A DNA stretch of 64,000 nt from Mucilaginibacter sp. KACC 22773 (GCF_028736215.1 NZ_CP117883.1:3534001-3598000); one strand, 5' to 3'. Counted from the first letter of the stretch, positions 33,046 through 43,113 are shown. Translations and numbers: made by a program. Notes: generated from the sequence alone by a model not told the origin.

Positions 33046-35889
33046 TTATTGAATCTTGCTGCTTTCGGGCAGCAGGATGAACTTGATAAAATTCTCACCA
33101 TTTAAGTACTTAACGGCAAGATCTTTAACATCCGTTGGTTTTACGGCGTTTATTAATCCTGTGTAAATGCGGGCATCCTCCAGGTGCTCTTCATTTTGTA
33201 TCTGGCCGGATATATAGCCAAGCCACCATTCATTGGTTTTCACTTCAGTTTCCTGCGATCGCAGGACTTCGGCACGCCATTTATTGACGTTCACTGGTTC
33301 CGGCCCGGATTTTATCAGTTTCGCTACCTCATCAAGTGTAGAGGCAATTAATTTGTCCACATTTGACGGTGCACAGCCGAAATTCACAATCAGGGAGAAG
33401 CGTTCCTGTGGTAATTTGGTAACATTTACAGATGCGCTCGGTGTATATACGCCGCTTTCTTCTTCCCGTAATCGTTCCAGCAAACGTATGGTAAGCACTT
33501 CCTTAAGGGCGTCCATGGTATACCGGTTCGACTGGCTGTATTTGAATTTGCCGGACCAGACCAATAACACGGTTGCTTTATCTTCCGTGCCTTTGAAAAC
33601 CTTCTTTTCGTAGTTTCCTTCCGGAATATTGATGTCTAAATCCTTAGCAGGAATTACAGAGTCCAATGCAGGTAAACCGCCGATATATTTTAACAGCAAA
33701 GGTTGTATGGCCTTTACATCAAAATTGCCGACAAAAGTAAATGTACTGCCGGAGGCATTTCCAAAGCGCTCCTTATATATATCGAAAGCCCTATCCAGGC
33801 TTATCTGATCTATTTTTGAGATACTTGGGCCGCTTCTGCGGATATTGTGGTTGCCTAATACTGCATAAACCGTATCCTGAAAAACATTCATCGGTGAATT
33901 AGCCCGGTTTTCGAGGCTTGCTTTCGACTTGGTAATCAATCCGACAAATAGGTCTTTATCCTTTCTTGGTTGTGTATAGTAGGCATACAATAGCTCCAGT
34001 GCGTTTTCTAATTCAGCGGGAACTGCAGATCCGTTAACGCCCGTCGTGCGTTCTGACATTTGCATATGTACCCCAAATTGTTTGCCCGACAAATAGTTAT
34101 TCAATTGGATGGGATTATAATTACCTGCGCCGAAAGATGAAATTATACCGGCCGCGTTAGAAGCTGATTCATAATCGTTGTCGCTATACAAGGAGGATCC
34201 CCCGGGAGTAGAACCACTGAACAGAATCTGATTGTCTTTGAAATCGGTTGGTTTAAGAATGACTTTGACATGATTTGCAAAATGAATAGTGGTAACGTTT
34301 AATAAACTATCGGTAGACACGCTGACGATACGGCCGCTCTTTGGTTTACTTGTAAGTAAAGGTTGTTCATTCACAATATTTTTGTACTGCAATTGCTTTT
34401 CCTGCTCAACCTGGCCCATCCAGGTCAGCACCGTTTTTTCATCAGGCAGAATGGCTTTATCCTTATCCGGAGCCATTATTAATATATCCCTATCGTATGT
34501 TTTAATTTGCGCCCGGGTCAGATTATTTAGGTCGCTTAAATTTATTCCCGGTAAAGATTTTTTGAGCAGCGTATATTCAAATTGTATACCCGGGGATGCA
34601 GTTCCTTTTAAGAAATATTGAAGGTATTCATTAACGTAACTATCTGAGTTTGTCTTTTTACTTTCCTTGACGCCGGCTTCCATTTTACTCAGGTAATTTT
34701 GCTTAGCCCGGTCCAGCTCTGTTTGCGTAAAACCTAATTTTTTTACCCGGTCGGTTTCCCTCCAAATAGCTTTAAGCCCTTTTTCCAATTGACCCGGGTT
34801 CGCATTTACAAAAACCGAAAACTGGTCGATCCCTCCTAAAAGCTCACCTATCCCCATGCCACCGCTTATAAATGGCGGATTAGCCTGGCGCTGTAACTCA
34901 GTAATACGCTCATTCATCATAAAGTTAAAGAGTTCCCTGATTACGGATTGGCGAAAGTCACCCGCCGTTTTCAGCGCAAGGCCCGGATGTTTAATGATGA
35001 TCTGCAACACTGTCGATGTCATTTCTTTATCAGTTACCGTTAAAAACTGATTTTTACCGGTAAGTGGAATGCTATATCGGACTCTTGTTCTTTCGATTTT
35101 TGGGTTTTTCAGGTCGTTGAACTTTTTCAGGATGCTCTTTTCCATCTCGTTCACGTCAATATCGCCTACTACAATCAGCGCCTGTAGATCGGGCCGATAC
35201 CAGTCCCTGTAAAACGACCTGATGGTTTCGGGCTTAAACCCTGTAAGTACCGAGTCTGTCCCGATCGGCATGCGGGTTGCGTACCGGGAATGATTAAGCA
35301 TAACCGGCCAATATTGACGCTGCATCCTGTCCTGGGCTCCTTTACCCAAACGTTTCTCTTCCAAAACCACTCCCCTTTCTTTATTGATCTCGTCCGGATC
35401 AAGCGTGGCCTCCTGTGCCCAATCCCGCATAATCTGTATACCTTGAGTCAGGATCTCCGGGTCATCAGATGGCAGGGGCAGCTGGTACACTGTTTCGTCA
35501 AATGATGTATAAGCATTCAGATCGGCACCAAAACGTACACCTGTTTTTTGAAGATAGTTAACAAGATCACTTTTTGGAAAATGCTTGGTGCCATTAAAGT
35601 TCATATGTTCGAGAAAATGCGCCAGGCCTTGCTGTTCGTTGCGCTCAAGAACAGACCCGGCTTTGTTGGCCAAATAGAATACTACCCTATTCTTGGGTTC
35701 TTCGTTATGACGGATGTAATAAGTAAAGCCATTGGCCAGTTTCCCCATACGAACTGCAGGATCTAAGGGAAGTTCGGCAACCATATTGGTTTTTCGAAAC
35801 TTTCGTATTGTTTGGGCCATCGTATTTTGGCTTACGATACAAGCTAACAAAACCATGGTGGCCGCTCCGGTCAAAAATATTTTTTTCAT
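33046..35889 (-). CDS. Secreted M16 (insulinase-like) metallopeptidase
   Basis: From the ATG at 35889 (MKKIFLTGAATMVLLAC) the protein has 947 residues and a signal sequence. The upstream extension to 35967 is ignored because it lacks a secretion signal at its start. The zinc motif HFLEH (His91, Glu94, His95) is followed by the third ligand region ERGVVLEEKR, so the first M16 domain should be active. The second half (about 500-947) is a second M16 pair without the motif, as in pitrilysin-type enzymes. It is the last gene of the ten-gene SusCD-ABC-MutS cluster, 92 bp after the esterase gene, and likely trims an extracytoplasmic peptide substrate. Confidence 0.93.
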   Translation of the reverse strand: MKKIFLTGAATMVLLACIVSQNTMAQTIRKFRKTNMVAELPLDPAVRMGKLANGFTYYIRHNEEPKNRVVFYLANKAGSVLERNEQQGLAHFLEHMNFNGTKHFPKSDLVNYLQKTGVRFGADLNAYTSFDETVYQLPLPSDDPEILTQGIQIMRDWAQEATLDPDEINKERGVVLEEKRLGKGAQDRMQRQYWPVMLNHSRYATRMPIGTDSVLTGFKPETIRSFYRDWYRPDLQALIVVGDIDVNEMEKSILKKFNDLKNPKIERTRVRYSIPLTGKNQFLTVTDKEMTSTVLQIIIKHPGLALKTAGDFRQSVIRELFNFMMNERITELQRQANPPFISGGMGIGELLGGIDQFSVFVNANPGQLEKGLKAIWRETDRVKKLGFTQTELDRAKQNYLSKMEAGVKESKKTNSDSYVNEYLQYFLKGTASPGIQFEYTLLKKSLPGINLSDLNNLTRAQIKTYDRDILIMAPDKDKAILPDEKTVLTWMGQVEQEKQLQYKNIVNEQPLLTSKPKSGRIVSVSTDSLLNVTTIHFANHVKVILKPTDFKDNQILFSGSTPGGSSLYSDNDYESASNAAGIISSFGAGNYNPIQLNNYLSGKQFGVHMQMSERTTGVNGSAVPAELENALELLYAYYTQPRKDKDLFVGLITKSKASLENRANSPMNVFQDTVYAVLGNHNIRRSGPSISKIDQISLDRAFDIYKERFGNASGSTFTFVGNFDVKAIQPLLLKYIGGLPALDSVIPAKDLDINIPEGNYEKKVFKGTEDKATVLLVWSGKFKYSQSNRYTMDALKEVLTIRLLERLREEESGVYTPSASVNVTKLPQERFSLIVNFGCAPSNVDKLIASTLDEVAKLIKSGPEPVNVNKWRAEVLRSQETEVKTNEWWLGYISGQIQNEEHLEDARIYTGLINAVKPTDVKDLAVKYLNGENFIKFILLPESSKIQ

Positions 35890-35981
35890 TAAATTTTTCT
35901 TTTCGTTTGATTTAACATTTATCGATTTGCAGGCTGATGACTCGCCACGACTCGGCGATCCGTTCATCGTTGTAAATGGAC

Positions 35982-37196
35982 TCAGGCATTTTTCACAGTC
36001 ACTTGATCTCCCGTTAAAACCAGTTTCACGGAAAAGATCATTTGACCATCTTGATATTCTTGAATCGTCCGCTTGATGGTCTTTAAATTTCGCCTGACCT
36101 TGCCCCGGAATAGGGTACGCCCATTTTGTAAAACAGTAATCTTTTGATCAAGATCCATCATTTTATCATTAAGATTAATATTCAATACTTTAAAGGTGTT
36201 CTTTGTTACTTTTATCTGATTTCCTTTTATGCTTAGTTCGGCTGCCGCGCCTTCGCGAAGTGTTTCGACAGGCGCAGACAACCAGTAAAAGCGATGCTGA
36301 AGCCGGTTATCTTGTACCCAGGATACTTTTTGGGGAAGCGGGTTTCTGGTAAAAGAGGCCATCCAGGGGATCGCAATTGTATCCCGCCGGTCCATCCAGT
36401 GCGCCTTATCTGGATATAAATGAAAATCGTGGATAAATCCCTTAGGGTCGAGCCGCTGCAGGCTGTCTAATCTTTGGTTAAAAGCGATGGCCAGGGTATT
36501 GCGGCTATAAGCGGTGTCTTTGCCTCCCATGTATATCGCAAAGGGCAGGTTTCGAAGATTAAGGGCATTGGCGTCTCCGGGGTGGCCGGCCATCATGGAA
36601 GCAGCAGCAAAACGGTCGGCCATACGCGGGGCCAGTTGAAATACCCCGTCACCGCCCGCAGAGTAGCCCAGGATGTAGACTTTATTTGGATTGACATCTT
36701 CCAGGATGACAGCGTAGCGGATTAATGAATCCAGCAAATTGTCGATATGGTCTTCGTGCCATAAATTCCAGGTATTAGTAGGTGCTCTTGGCACAATACA
36801 AAATCCTTCTTTTATCGGATAAAGCGTCCGCTGGTTTTCCCACTGTTGATCGTTGACCTTCGGAGGAGCATTTCCGCCCCCATGAAGCGAGATATAAAGG
36901 CTACGCCCGTCGGCAGGTTTGTCGCCGAATGCCCGATATGCAATAGCCATGTTATATTTCCCAAAATGGATAACTCCTTCAGACCAGACCTTCTCCGCTG
37001 CCGGACGCAACTTATTTTTTTCTATCGTCCATTCTTTTCTTGCAAGCTTTTCTGCTTCCACACGGCTTAACCCTTTTTGGGCAAAGGAAGGGGTAGCTAA
37101 AATGAACAGGATACAAACCAGCGGAACCAGCTTTACCCAATGAGAAAAGAAAAGCCTTTTTCCTGGAGGAAAAGTTTCAGTTATATAGTTTTTCAT
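35982..37196 (-). CDS. Secreted alpha/beta hydrolase, esterase/PHB-depolymerase-like
   Basis: The 404-residue protein has an N-terminal signal or anchor (about 17-40, ending PSFAQ). It then has an alpha/beta hydrolase fold with oxyanion segment HGGG (105-108) and nucleophile elbow GYSAGG (Ser179). The acid and His are probably in GGKDTAYS and HLYPDKAHWMD. A C-terminal beta domain follows (about 290-404). The enzyme would cleave an ester or peptide outside the cytoplasm; the family includes PHB depolymerase-like esterases and prolyl-oligopeptidase relatives. It starts 1 bp after the second MutS-like gene stop and overlaps nothing else, so it is cotranscribed. Confidence 0.85.
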   Translation of the reverse strand: MKNYITETFPPGKRLFFSHWVKLVPLVCILFILATPSFAQKGLSRVEAEKLARKEWTIEKNKLRPAAEKVWSEGVIHFGKYNMAIAYRAFGDKPADGRSLYISLHGGGNAPPKVNDQQWENQRTLYPIKEGFCIVPRAPTNTWNLWHEDHIDNLLDSLIRYAVILEDVNPNKVYILGYSAGGDGVFQLAPRMADRFAAASMMAGHPGDANALNLRNLPFAIYMGGKDTAYSRNTLAIAFNQRLDSLQRLDPKGFIHDFHLYPDKAHWMDRRDTIAIPWMASFTRNPLPQKVSWVQDNRLQHRFYWLSAPVETLREGAAAELSIKGNQIKVTKNTFKVLNINLNDKMMDLDQKITVLQNGRTLFRGKVRRNLKTIKRTIQEYQDGQMIFSVKLVLTGDQVTVKNA

Positions 37197-37197
37197 G

Positions 37198-38523
37198 TTA
37201 TTTTTCAGTTAATAAGGCCAGTATTCCTTCATTTTCAATAATGAGCATACCCTGACGGTCAGTGGTTATGCCCGTTTCCAGCTTATAAGTATATTTTGGT
37301 ACGTTACCGTGCATAACCGTTGGTAAAAAAGCGAACTGTACATTTTCGGAGGTTTTCTGCAAGGCTTCGCCTACCTCGATAATATGTGTAGATATGATAA
37401 AAAAGGACTGGTGATATTGCGCAAAAGCGGCTGTAACGGCCAGCGTAGCGTCATACGCATCCTTTACATTGGTGCCTTTAAACAATTCGTCAAATAAGAC
37501 GACGAAGCTATTTCCGGTAGCTACCTCCTCCGCCGCCTTTTTTACGCGCAATACTTCTGCATAAAAATGACTATACCCCATATTCAGGTTGTCGGAGACA
37601 TTGATGGAGGAATAAATACCATCGCGAACTGAAAACTGCATGTATTTCGCAGCAACGGGAAAACCCATATGGGCCAGGTAAACTGCAATGCCGAACGCTT
37701 TCATGATTGTAGATTTACCAGCCATATTGGCTCCGGTCAGAAATAGCATATTACTGCCTTCGTCAAAGTTTATAGGATTGGCAACCCCATTAACTAACGC
37801 CGGATGCCATACTTCGCTGATTTTGACCAGATGCTTTGCTTTAGGCACCGCTTCCGCATAAGTAAATCCACGATCTCTGCCAACTGCGCTTACGGCGATG
37901 TAAACATCCAACTTGTAAATATTTTCCAGCAGGGTTTCCATATCTGCCTGCAGCGTTTTTTTGATCAGATAATCATAAGCCGCCAGTTGCACGATGGAAA
38001 ACTTTGCCGATTTTATTTGTTCCAATAAATTCCTGAGGCGGGGATGGGCAAGGATATCTAAGAGTACGCTTTTTTCATGGTCAAAGGGCGTCGTTTCACT
38101 ATCATTTAACAAGTCCAGAAACCTGCACAAATCATTCAACATTTTAATCGTTACCGAAAGGCCGTTTTGTAATTTCTCATAGCGTTCATCCTTTAGGAGA
38201 TAGTTTTGAACCCTCGTGGAAACGACATGCAATAGGGCGCCCGGATAATTGCTGCTTGTACCTATGCGGAAATAATTTTCTACTTCCTGGAAATCCTGCT
38301 TGCTAAACGGGAATAACAATTTTTTCTGTCCGAAGTAGCTAAATAAACCGCATCGTTTATTGATCGCTTGCGGATCAGTAAGTGGTTGTTGAAACATTTG
38401 CTGCAGCAGCCGCTCTCCGCCACTGGTTTGCACTTTATTGAATAGATTAAAAACAGAACCTGGTGTGTATTTACCCAGTAAGTTCAAATCTTCTTGAGTT
38501 TGTTTGTCGATTTTAAAGCTCAT
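37198..38523 (-). CDS. MutS-like ATPase lacking mismatch-recognition domain (copy B)
   Basis: The 441-residue protein starts directly in the MutS core domain (KQTQEDLNLL, SGGERLLQQM). It has no domain I (Phe-x-Glu mismatch reader) and no connector domain II. The ATPase is intact: Walker A TGANMAGKST (263-272), Walker B VVLFDE (341-346), and the His loop STH (378-380). It aligns without gaps to copy A over the first 390 residues or so, so the two arose by tandem duplication and may form a heterodimer. The start overlaps the end of copy A by 4 bp. Domain loss argues against mismatch repair; its partner process is unknown. Confidence 0.9.
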   Translation of the reverse strand: MSFKIDKQTQEDLNLLGKYTPGSVFNLFNKVQTSGGERLLQQMFQQPLTDPQAINKRCGLFSYFGQKKLLFPFSKQDFQEVENYFRIGTSSNYPGALLHVVSTRVQNYLLKDERYEKLQNGLSVTIKMLNDLCRFLDLLNDSETTPFDHEKSVLLDILAHPRLRNLLEQIKSAKFSIVQLAAYDYLIKKTLQADMETLLENIYKLDVYIAVSAVGRDRGFTYAEAVPKAKHLVKISEVWHPALVNGVANPINFDEGSNMLFLTGANMAGKSTIMKAFGIAVYLAHMGFPVAAKYMQFSVRDGIYSSINVSDNLNMGYSHFYAEVLRVKKAAEEVATGNSFVVLFDELFKGTNVKDAYDATLAVTAAFAQYHQSFFIISTHIIEVGEALQKTSENVQFAFLPTVMHGNVPKYTYKLETGITTDRQGMLIIENEGILALLTEK

Positions 38524-39872
38524 AATCCTCGATTAGACATCCGCTCCAGGCCGGATTTTAAGATTTCCAGGATACCTTCATTGTTAACAATCACCATACC
38601 ATGGCGATCTGCGGTTAACCCCTGTTTTAACGAATAGGTATATACCGGTTGGTTCCCATCCATAAGTGTCGGCAAATACACAAAGTTGATATTGCCGCAT
38701 TTCTTTTTAAGCACTTCTCCTGCCTCGATGATATGTGTGGAAATCACAAATTGACTGTTCCGCTTACCTGCAAAGGCTTCTGTAAAAGCAATGGTTGCTT
38801 CGCAGGCATCCTTAACATTCGTGCCCCTGAACATTTCATCAAATAGTACAAACAAGTTCTTCCCCTGCTTAAGCTCTAATGCTATTTTTTTAATTCTTAA
38901 GACTTCAACATAAAAGTGACTGGCACCCATGCCCAGGTTATCCGGCAAATTGATGGTCGTAAACATTCCGTCCAGAACGGAAAATTGCATCTGTTTTGCT
39001 GCAACCGGGAAACCCATATGCGCCATATAAAGGGCAATACTCAGCGACTTCATAAAGGTTGATTTGCCCGCCATGTTTGCACCGGTCAGAAAAATAACGT
39101 TACTGTCTGCCGTAATACTTATGGAATTGGGCACGGCCTTTTCCAGTTGGGGATGGTAAACGCCTTCAAGCCTTACTTCATTCCGATCTTCGGGCATAGC
39201 TTTGGGGAAAACAAATCCCTGATCTGCAGCGACTTTTGCAACAGTGATATACACGTCCAATTTATAGATATAGGTCAGTAATTTGATGACCATGTCTCGG
39301 AAGCGAAACCTGAAAAACTCATCTAATTCTGCGAATTCCGCAGCTGAAAGTTTTTTTCCTGACTTTGTTGCTAACCCATGTGAAAATGCAGGATTATTCA
39401 GGAGACTCAAGATCTCAGTCCCCTCCGAGCTGTAAGAATTCAACGCGTGCGGTTCTAAGCCGGTCAGAAACTGAGTTAGATCCTTCATGAGCACTAATAA
39501 GACCGTAACCCCATTATGCATGGAAGAGGTATCGCCGTCCGGCATAACCATGTTGCTAAGCTTTCTGACAACCGAATCGTCCTGTGCTGAAAGCTTGGTC
39601 CGATGATCAACATTCCGCAAATAGGATTCCACCGTATCAAACTGATGGGCAGGAAAAGGGAACTTTAATCCTGCTTTAGCGAAATATTGAATAGTTTCAC
39701 TTCTCTCAGTAATTTGGGCATAATTGGAAAGCGGGGAGCGGAACATCTCTTCCAGGATCGCCGCTCCGCCACGCGTAGTGGTTCTATTGAAAATCTGATA
39801 AATGGAATCGGCCCCCTGTTTGCCGAAAATATTCAGGTCGTTAATGGTCTGCTGATCGATAAGGAATGACAT
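38520..39872 (-). CDS. MutS-like ATPase lacking mismatch-recognition domain (copy A)
   Basis: The 450-residue protein has the same plan as copy B: core domain from residue 1 (QQTINDLNIFGKQ, TTRGGAAILEEMFRSPL), then the ATPase with TGANMAGKST (263-272), LFVLFDE (340-346) and STH (378-380). There are no domains I and II and no C-terminal Smr nuclease, so it is neither MutS1 nor MutS2. It begins 2 bp after the stop of the ABC permease-GldG gene and overlaps copy B by 4 bp. This position in a transport operon suggests a cytoplasmic ATPase that works with the transporter or its cargo rather than on chromosomal mismatches. That is inference. Confidence 0.9.
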   Translation of the reverse strand: MSFLIDQQTINDLNIFGKQGADSIYQIFNRTTTRGGAAILEEMFRSPLSNYAQITERSETIQYFAKAGLKFPFPAHQFDTVESYLRNVDHRTKLSAQDDSVVRKLSNMVMPDGDTSSMHNGVTVLLVLMKDLTQFLTGLEPHALNSYSSEGTEILSLLNNPAFSHGLATKSGKKLSAAEFAELDEFFRFRFRDMVIKLLTYIYKLDVYITVAKVAADQGFVFPKAMPEDRNEVRLEGVYHPQLEKAVPNSISITADSNVIFLTGANMAGKSTFMKSLSIALYMAHMGFPVAAKQMQFSVLDGMFTTINLPDNLGMGASHFYVEVLRIKKIALELKQGKNLFVLFDEMFRGTNVKDACEATIAFTEAFAGKRNSQFVISTHIIEAGEVLKKKCGNINFVYLPTLMDGNQPVYTYSLKQGLTADRHGMVIVNNEGILEILKSGLERMSNRGL

Positions 39873-39874
39873 CG

Positions 39875-42175
39875 TTATTTTCTTTTTCTCCTGATTAATA
39901 TTATACTCCCAATGGCCAGTAAGATGCCCGGAAGCACCCAGATCAGCACAACTCTTAAATTTTTAACCTGGTCTTTTGTAACCAGTACCAAGGTATCCTT
40001 TGCCATGGGCCGGAAACTGCTGATCGGAAACTGCCCATAACTCAGCCAGCTAAAAACGCCCGTATTAAAGGCAAAATTTGCGGTCCTCATATTAAAGCGA
40101 TTCAATTCAGTATTCGACATAAAATCGGCATCTCCGGAAACGATGATGCGCTGTTCTTTACCGTTTAAATTTCTTGTAATACTTGCGGCGAGCGGAAATG
40201 GCTTTTTCAGGTCGCCTTTCTCCGGCTCAAACTTGACGGTTGCAGAGTCACTTAAAAATTTGTCTTTTTTTAACCAGCTTTTTCTGGCATCGGTTATCAG
40301 CAGTGGTTTAATATCGTATGTTGTTGAGCCTTCGATAGAAAGTGCCGCCGCTGTCGGCATGGAGACAACTATGCTATCATGATGTATTTGCTTTAGCGGC
40401 GGGAAAAGGTTTCCTGCTATGCTGGTCAGGAAGGGTGCGGCCAGGTCGGGCTGCAGATCCTTACTTTGTTGTACGATAGCACCATTCATCAGTTGCACAC
40501 CAAATTGTTTCAGCAAAGGATTCAAAACAGTTTGCTTTCCGGGTTCGCCGGAGATTAACAGGTTACCACCGGCATCTATATATTTTTGTAGCTTAGTTGT
40601 TGCCGAGGGACCAAGTAAGATCTTTGGATCTGCCAATACGAGAGCGGAAATACCGGAAGGAATAACACCGGTCTCTAATGAAACGGTGTCCACGTCAAAG
40701 CCCTGATTTAACAGCGAATTTCTGAAACTCTTCAAGTTTGTCAACGCACGATAATCACGGTCGCCGATCTTATTAATATTACGTTCCAGGTTTCCTGTTG
40801 CAAAAAGAATTTTGGGTATTTTAGCTTGCAGAAGCCTTTTTAATGCAGCCGATACCTCCGTTTCAGAAGGCCAGTGCTCGTTATCAGGAAACACGCGCAA
40901 AAAGGTTTTTCGTCCCTTATATTTGAGTTGCATGATGTAATAATTGGGCTCCTGTGAAAGGTCTATAATTTTTCTGATCTCTTCAGGCCGCTTAAACTGA
41001 TCAAGGCTCATGTCACCGTTTTTGGCTGCCTTTTCGGCAATCTGCGCTAAGGATTTTCCGGGATTTCTTCTCCTAATTTCGCCACCCAGACCCAGCGTAT
41101 CGTAATACATGACACTTTTTAGGATAATGTTGTGTTTAAAACGAACGTAAGGCGCCCACGAGTTGATGTTTTTCTGGTAGGATTCGGGATTTCCGTCCTC
41201 CATAAAACCGCCAAACAAATTAGCATAACCGGTCACTTCCAGCGGCTCGTCACCAAGTTCCCTGATGATCTTTTGGGTCTCCGGGCTAATGGTGTTGGTT
41301 TTATTTCCCGTGACATCGAAATACACAATGAGTTGGGGTATCGCACTGACGCAGCCTATAGCCAGCGTACAAATGAAAATAAAGCCATAACGGGTAACTT
41401 TTACCAGCGGAGATGTTGATTCCATGCCAGACTTCAACTTATAGATCGTTAGTCCCAGAAAAAGAAACACAATAGCCAGGAAGTACACGATACCATTACT
41501 GGTGATCAGCCCGGCAAGCATCCAGTCAGTACGACCAGCCACGGAAAGGAAGTAAGTTACATCTCTTAAAAATGGTACCCCACGCCACAAACCTGATATA
41601 TTATACAGGATACCGAAGGTTACAAATGTGCAGACAGCTGCTACAATCTGATAAGTAGTCAGGGACGACATAAACAACCCGATAGCAGAATAAGCGCAAA
41701 GTAGCAGGAACAAGCCGAGCAGGCTGCTTAAAAGTAAACCGGTATCAGGTGATTGTACGGTAAAATAGCTTAACGTGATGAAAAAAGCTACAATGGTAAC
41801 CAGTAAAACGCTCAGTGCTACCATCGCTCCAAACTTTCCCAATACAATTTCGCGTACACGAATGGGTGATGAATAGAGCAGCTTGATTGTACCACTGCTG
41901 GTTTCGCGGCTGATAAGGCCCATGGTAAGTAAAGGAAGATAGAGATACAAGTTTCCCATTACAGTCGAAAACACTCCGTTTGATCCAGAAAATATCCCTG
42001 CAATTATGCTGAAAGTATTCTTAAAGCCGCCTTCCTGGATTTCGGCAGAGGATTCCAGCATTTTTGAATACACGATTCCACATTGAACCAAAAAGATGAT
42101 AATGAGAAACCAGGCTATCGGAGAATAAAAAAGTAATTTTAACTCTGTCTTTGCAATTCTGAAAATAGTTTTCAT
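39875..42175 (-). CDS. ABC-2 permease fused to GldG-like (ABC_transp_aux) domain
   Basis: The 766-residue protein opens with an ABC-2 permease of about six helices (residues 1-290; KTELKLLFYSPIAWFLIIIFLVQ, ISRETSSGTIKLLYSSPIRVREIVLGKF given by region). It is followed by a large extracytoplasmic GldG-type domain (about 300-730) and a last helix with a basic tail (LIWVLPGILLAIGSIILIRRKRK region). In gliding bacteria these parts are separate proteins GldF and GldG. No other gliding genes are present, so a role in transport is more likely. It overlaps the ATPase gene by 1 bp. Confidence 0.92.
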   Translation of the reverse strand: MKTIFRIAKTELKLLFYSPIAWFLIIIFLVQCGIVYSKMLESSAEIQEGGFKNTFSIIAGIFSGSNGVFSTVMGNLYLYLPLLTMGLISRETSSGTIKLLYSSPIRVREIVLGKFGAMVALSVLLVTIVAFFITLSYFTVQSPDTGLLLSSLLGLFLLLCAYSAIGLFMSSLTTYQIVAAVCTFVTFGILYNISGLWRGVPFLRDVTYFLSVAGRTDWMLAGLITSNGIVYFLAIVFLFLGLTIYKLKSGMESTSPLVKVTRYGFIFICTLAIGCVSAIPQLIVYFDVTGNKTNTISPETQKIIRELGDEPLEVTGYANLFGGFMEDGNPESYQKNINSWAPYVRFKHNIILKSVMYYDTLGLGGEIRRRNPGKSLAQIAEKAAKNGDMSLDQFKRPEEIRKIIDLSQEPNYYIMQLKYKGRKTFLRVFPDNEHWPSETEVSAALKRLLQAKIPKILFATGNLERNINKIGDRDYRALTNLKSFRNSLLNQGFDVDTVSLETGVIPSGISALVLADPKILLGPSATTKLQKYIDAGGNLLISGEPGKQTVLNPLLKQFGVQLMNGAIVQQSKDLQPDLAAPFLTSIAGNLFPPLKQIHHDSIVVSMPTAAALSIEGSTTYDIKPLLITDARKSWLKKDKFLSDSATVKFEPEKGDLKKPFPLAASITRNLNGKEQRIIVSGDADFMSNTELNRFNMRTANFAFNTGVFSWLSYGQFPISSFRPMAKDTLVLVTKDQVKNLRVVLIWVLPGILLAIGSIILIRRKRK

Positions 42176-43113
42176 TAAGATGTTTTATTGGACTGGTGTT
42201 GTGATAGTTGTTTAAATATTTCCTCGACTGAGTTCTTCTCGAGCGTGATCTCCTGAAGCCGCCAGCCTTTATTAACGCTTTCGTTTACTATGGTCTCGGC
42301 GATTCCTGAGTCGCCGCTAAAGAACAGCCGAACGAGCTTCCCGGTAAGCAGATCTGCCTTCATGACGCCTTGAATGGCTTCAAGTTCCATGATCGCTGGC
42401 ATATTGTTCAGGTGAACGAGCATGCTATGCGGTGCTATGTAATTATTAAATGCATCCATGCTATCTTCAAAAACAATTCTACCGTTCTCGATCATCATGA
42501 TATCCCTGCATAGCAGTTGTACTTCAGAAAGGATATGAGAAGAAAATATAACAACCCTGTCCCTGGCTATCTCTTTGATCAACGCCCTTACTTCGATGAT
42601 CTGGTTTGGATCCAGCCCATTCGTTGGTTCATCCAGAACAAGTACTTTGGGCCGGTGTACAATTGCTTGTGCTATCCCCACGCGTTGCCTGTATCCACCG
42701 GAGAGGTTTTTTATTAGCCGGTTGCTAAAGTGCGTAATCCCGCAACGCTCCTTGGCTGCTTTTACTGCGTCTTTTCGCTCGTTACCCGACATATGTCTTA
42801 ATCCTGCGCAATACAAAAGGTACTCGTCGACAGTAAGGTCCATATATAACGGTGGGTTTTGGGGTAAGAACCCTATATCTTTTTTTGCCCGCATAGGATC
42901 ATCCCTAAAATTTACACCATCGATGTAAACGTTGCCTTCGGTCTGGTTCAGGGATCCGCAAAGGATGTTCATGGTTGTCGACTTTCCCGCGCCGTTCGAA
43001 CCTAAAAGCCCAACAATCCCGTAGCTGTTGATCTCCATGTTAATGTCACGTATAGCCCAATTGGCGCTATATTTATGTGACAGATTTTCTATTTTAACGA
43101 TACTTTTCTGCAT
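42175..43113 (-). CDS. ABC transporter ATP-binding protein (GldA-like)
   Basis: The 312-residue ATPase has Walker A GLLGSNGAGKST, signature LSGGYRQRVGIAQA, Walker B VLVLDEPTNGLD and switch SSH. The N-terminal 220 residues are the nucleotide-binding domain; the last 90 form the extra domain typical of ABC-2/GldA-type ATPases. It overlaps the permease-GldG gene by one base and follows SusD after 81 bp, which links the outer membrane SusCD pair to an inner membrane ABC transporter in one unit. Confidence 0.95.
   Translation of the reverse strand: MQKSIVKIENLSHKYSANWAIRDINMEINSYGIVGLLGSNGAGKSTTMNILCGSLNQTEGNVYIDGVNFRDDPMRAKKDIGFLPQNPPLYMDLTVDEYLLYCAGLRHMSGNERKDAVKAAKERCGITHFSNRLIKNLSGGYRQRVGIAQAIVHRPKVLVLDEPTNGLDPNQIIEVRALIKEIARDRVVIFSSHILSEVQLLCRDIMMIENGRIVFEDSMDAFNNYIAPHSMLVHLNNMPAIMELEAIQGVMKADLLTGKLVRLFFSGDSGIAETIVNESVNKGWRLQEITLEKNSVEEIFKQLSQHQSNKTS

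Noticed and set aside
37198..39872. Canonical DNA mismatch repair role for the two MutS-like genes
   Set aside because: The mismatch-binding and connector domains are absent and the genes sit inside a transport operon; core repair MutS is expected elsewhere in the chromosome.
39875..43113. Gliding motility locus
   Set aside because: GldA- and GldFG-like proteins are present, but no other gliding or type IX secretion genes; the neighbours are SusCD, MutS-like and peptidase genes.
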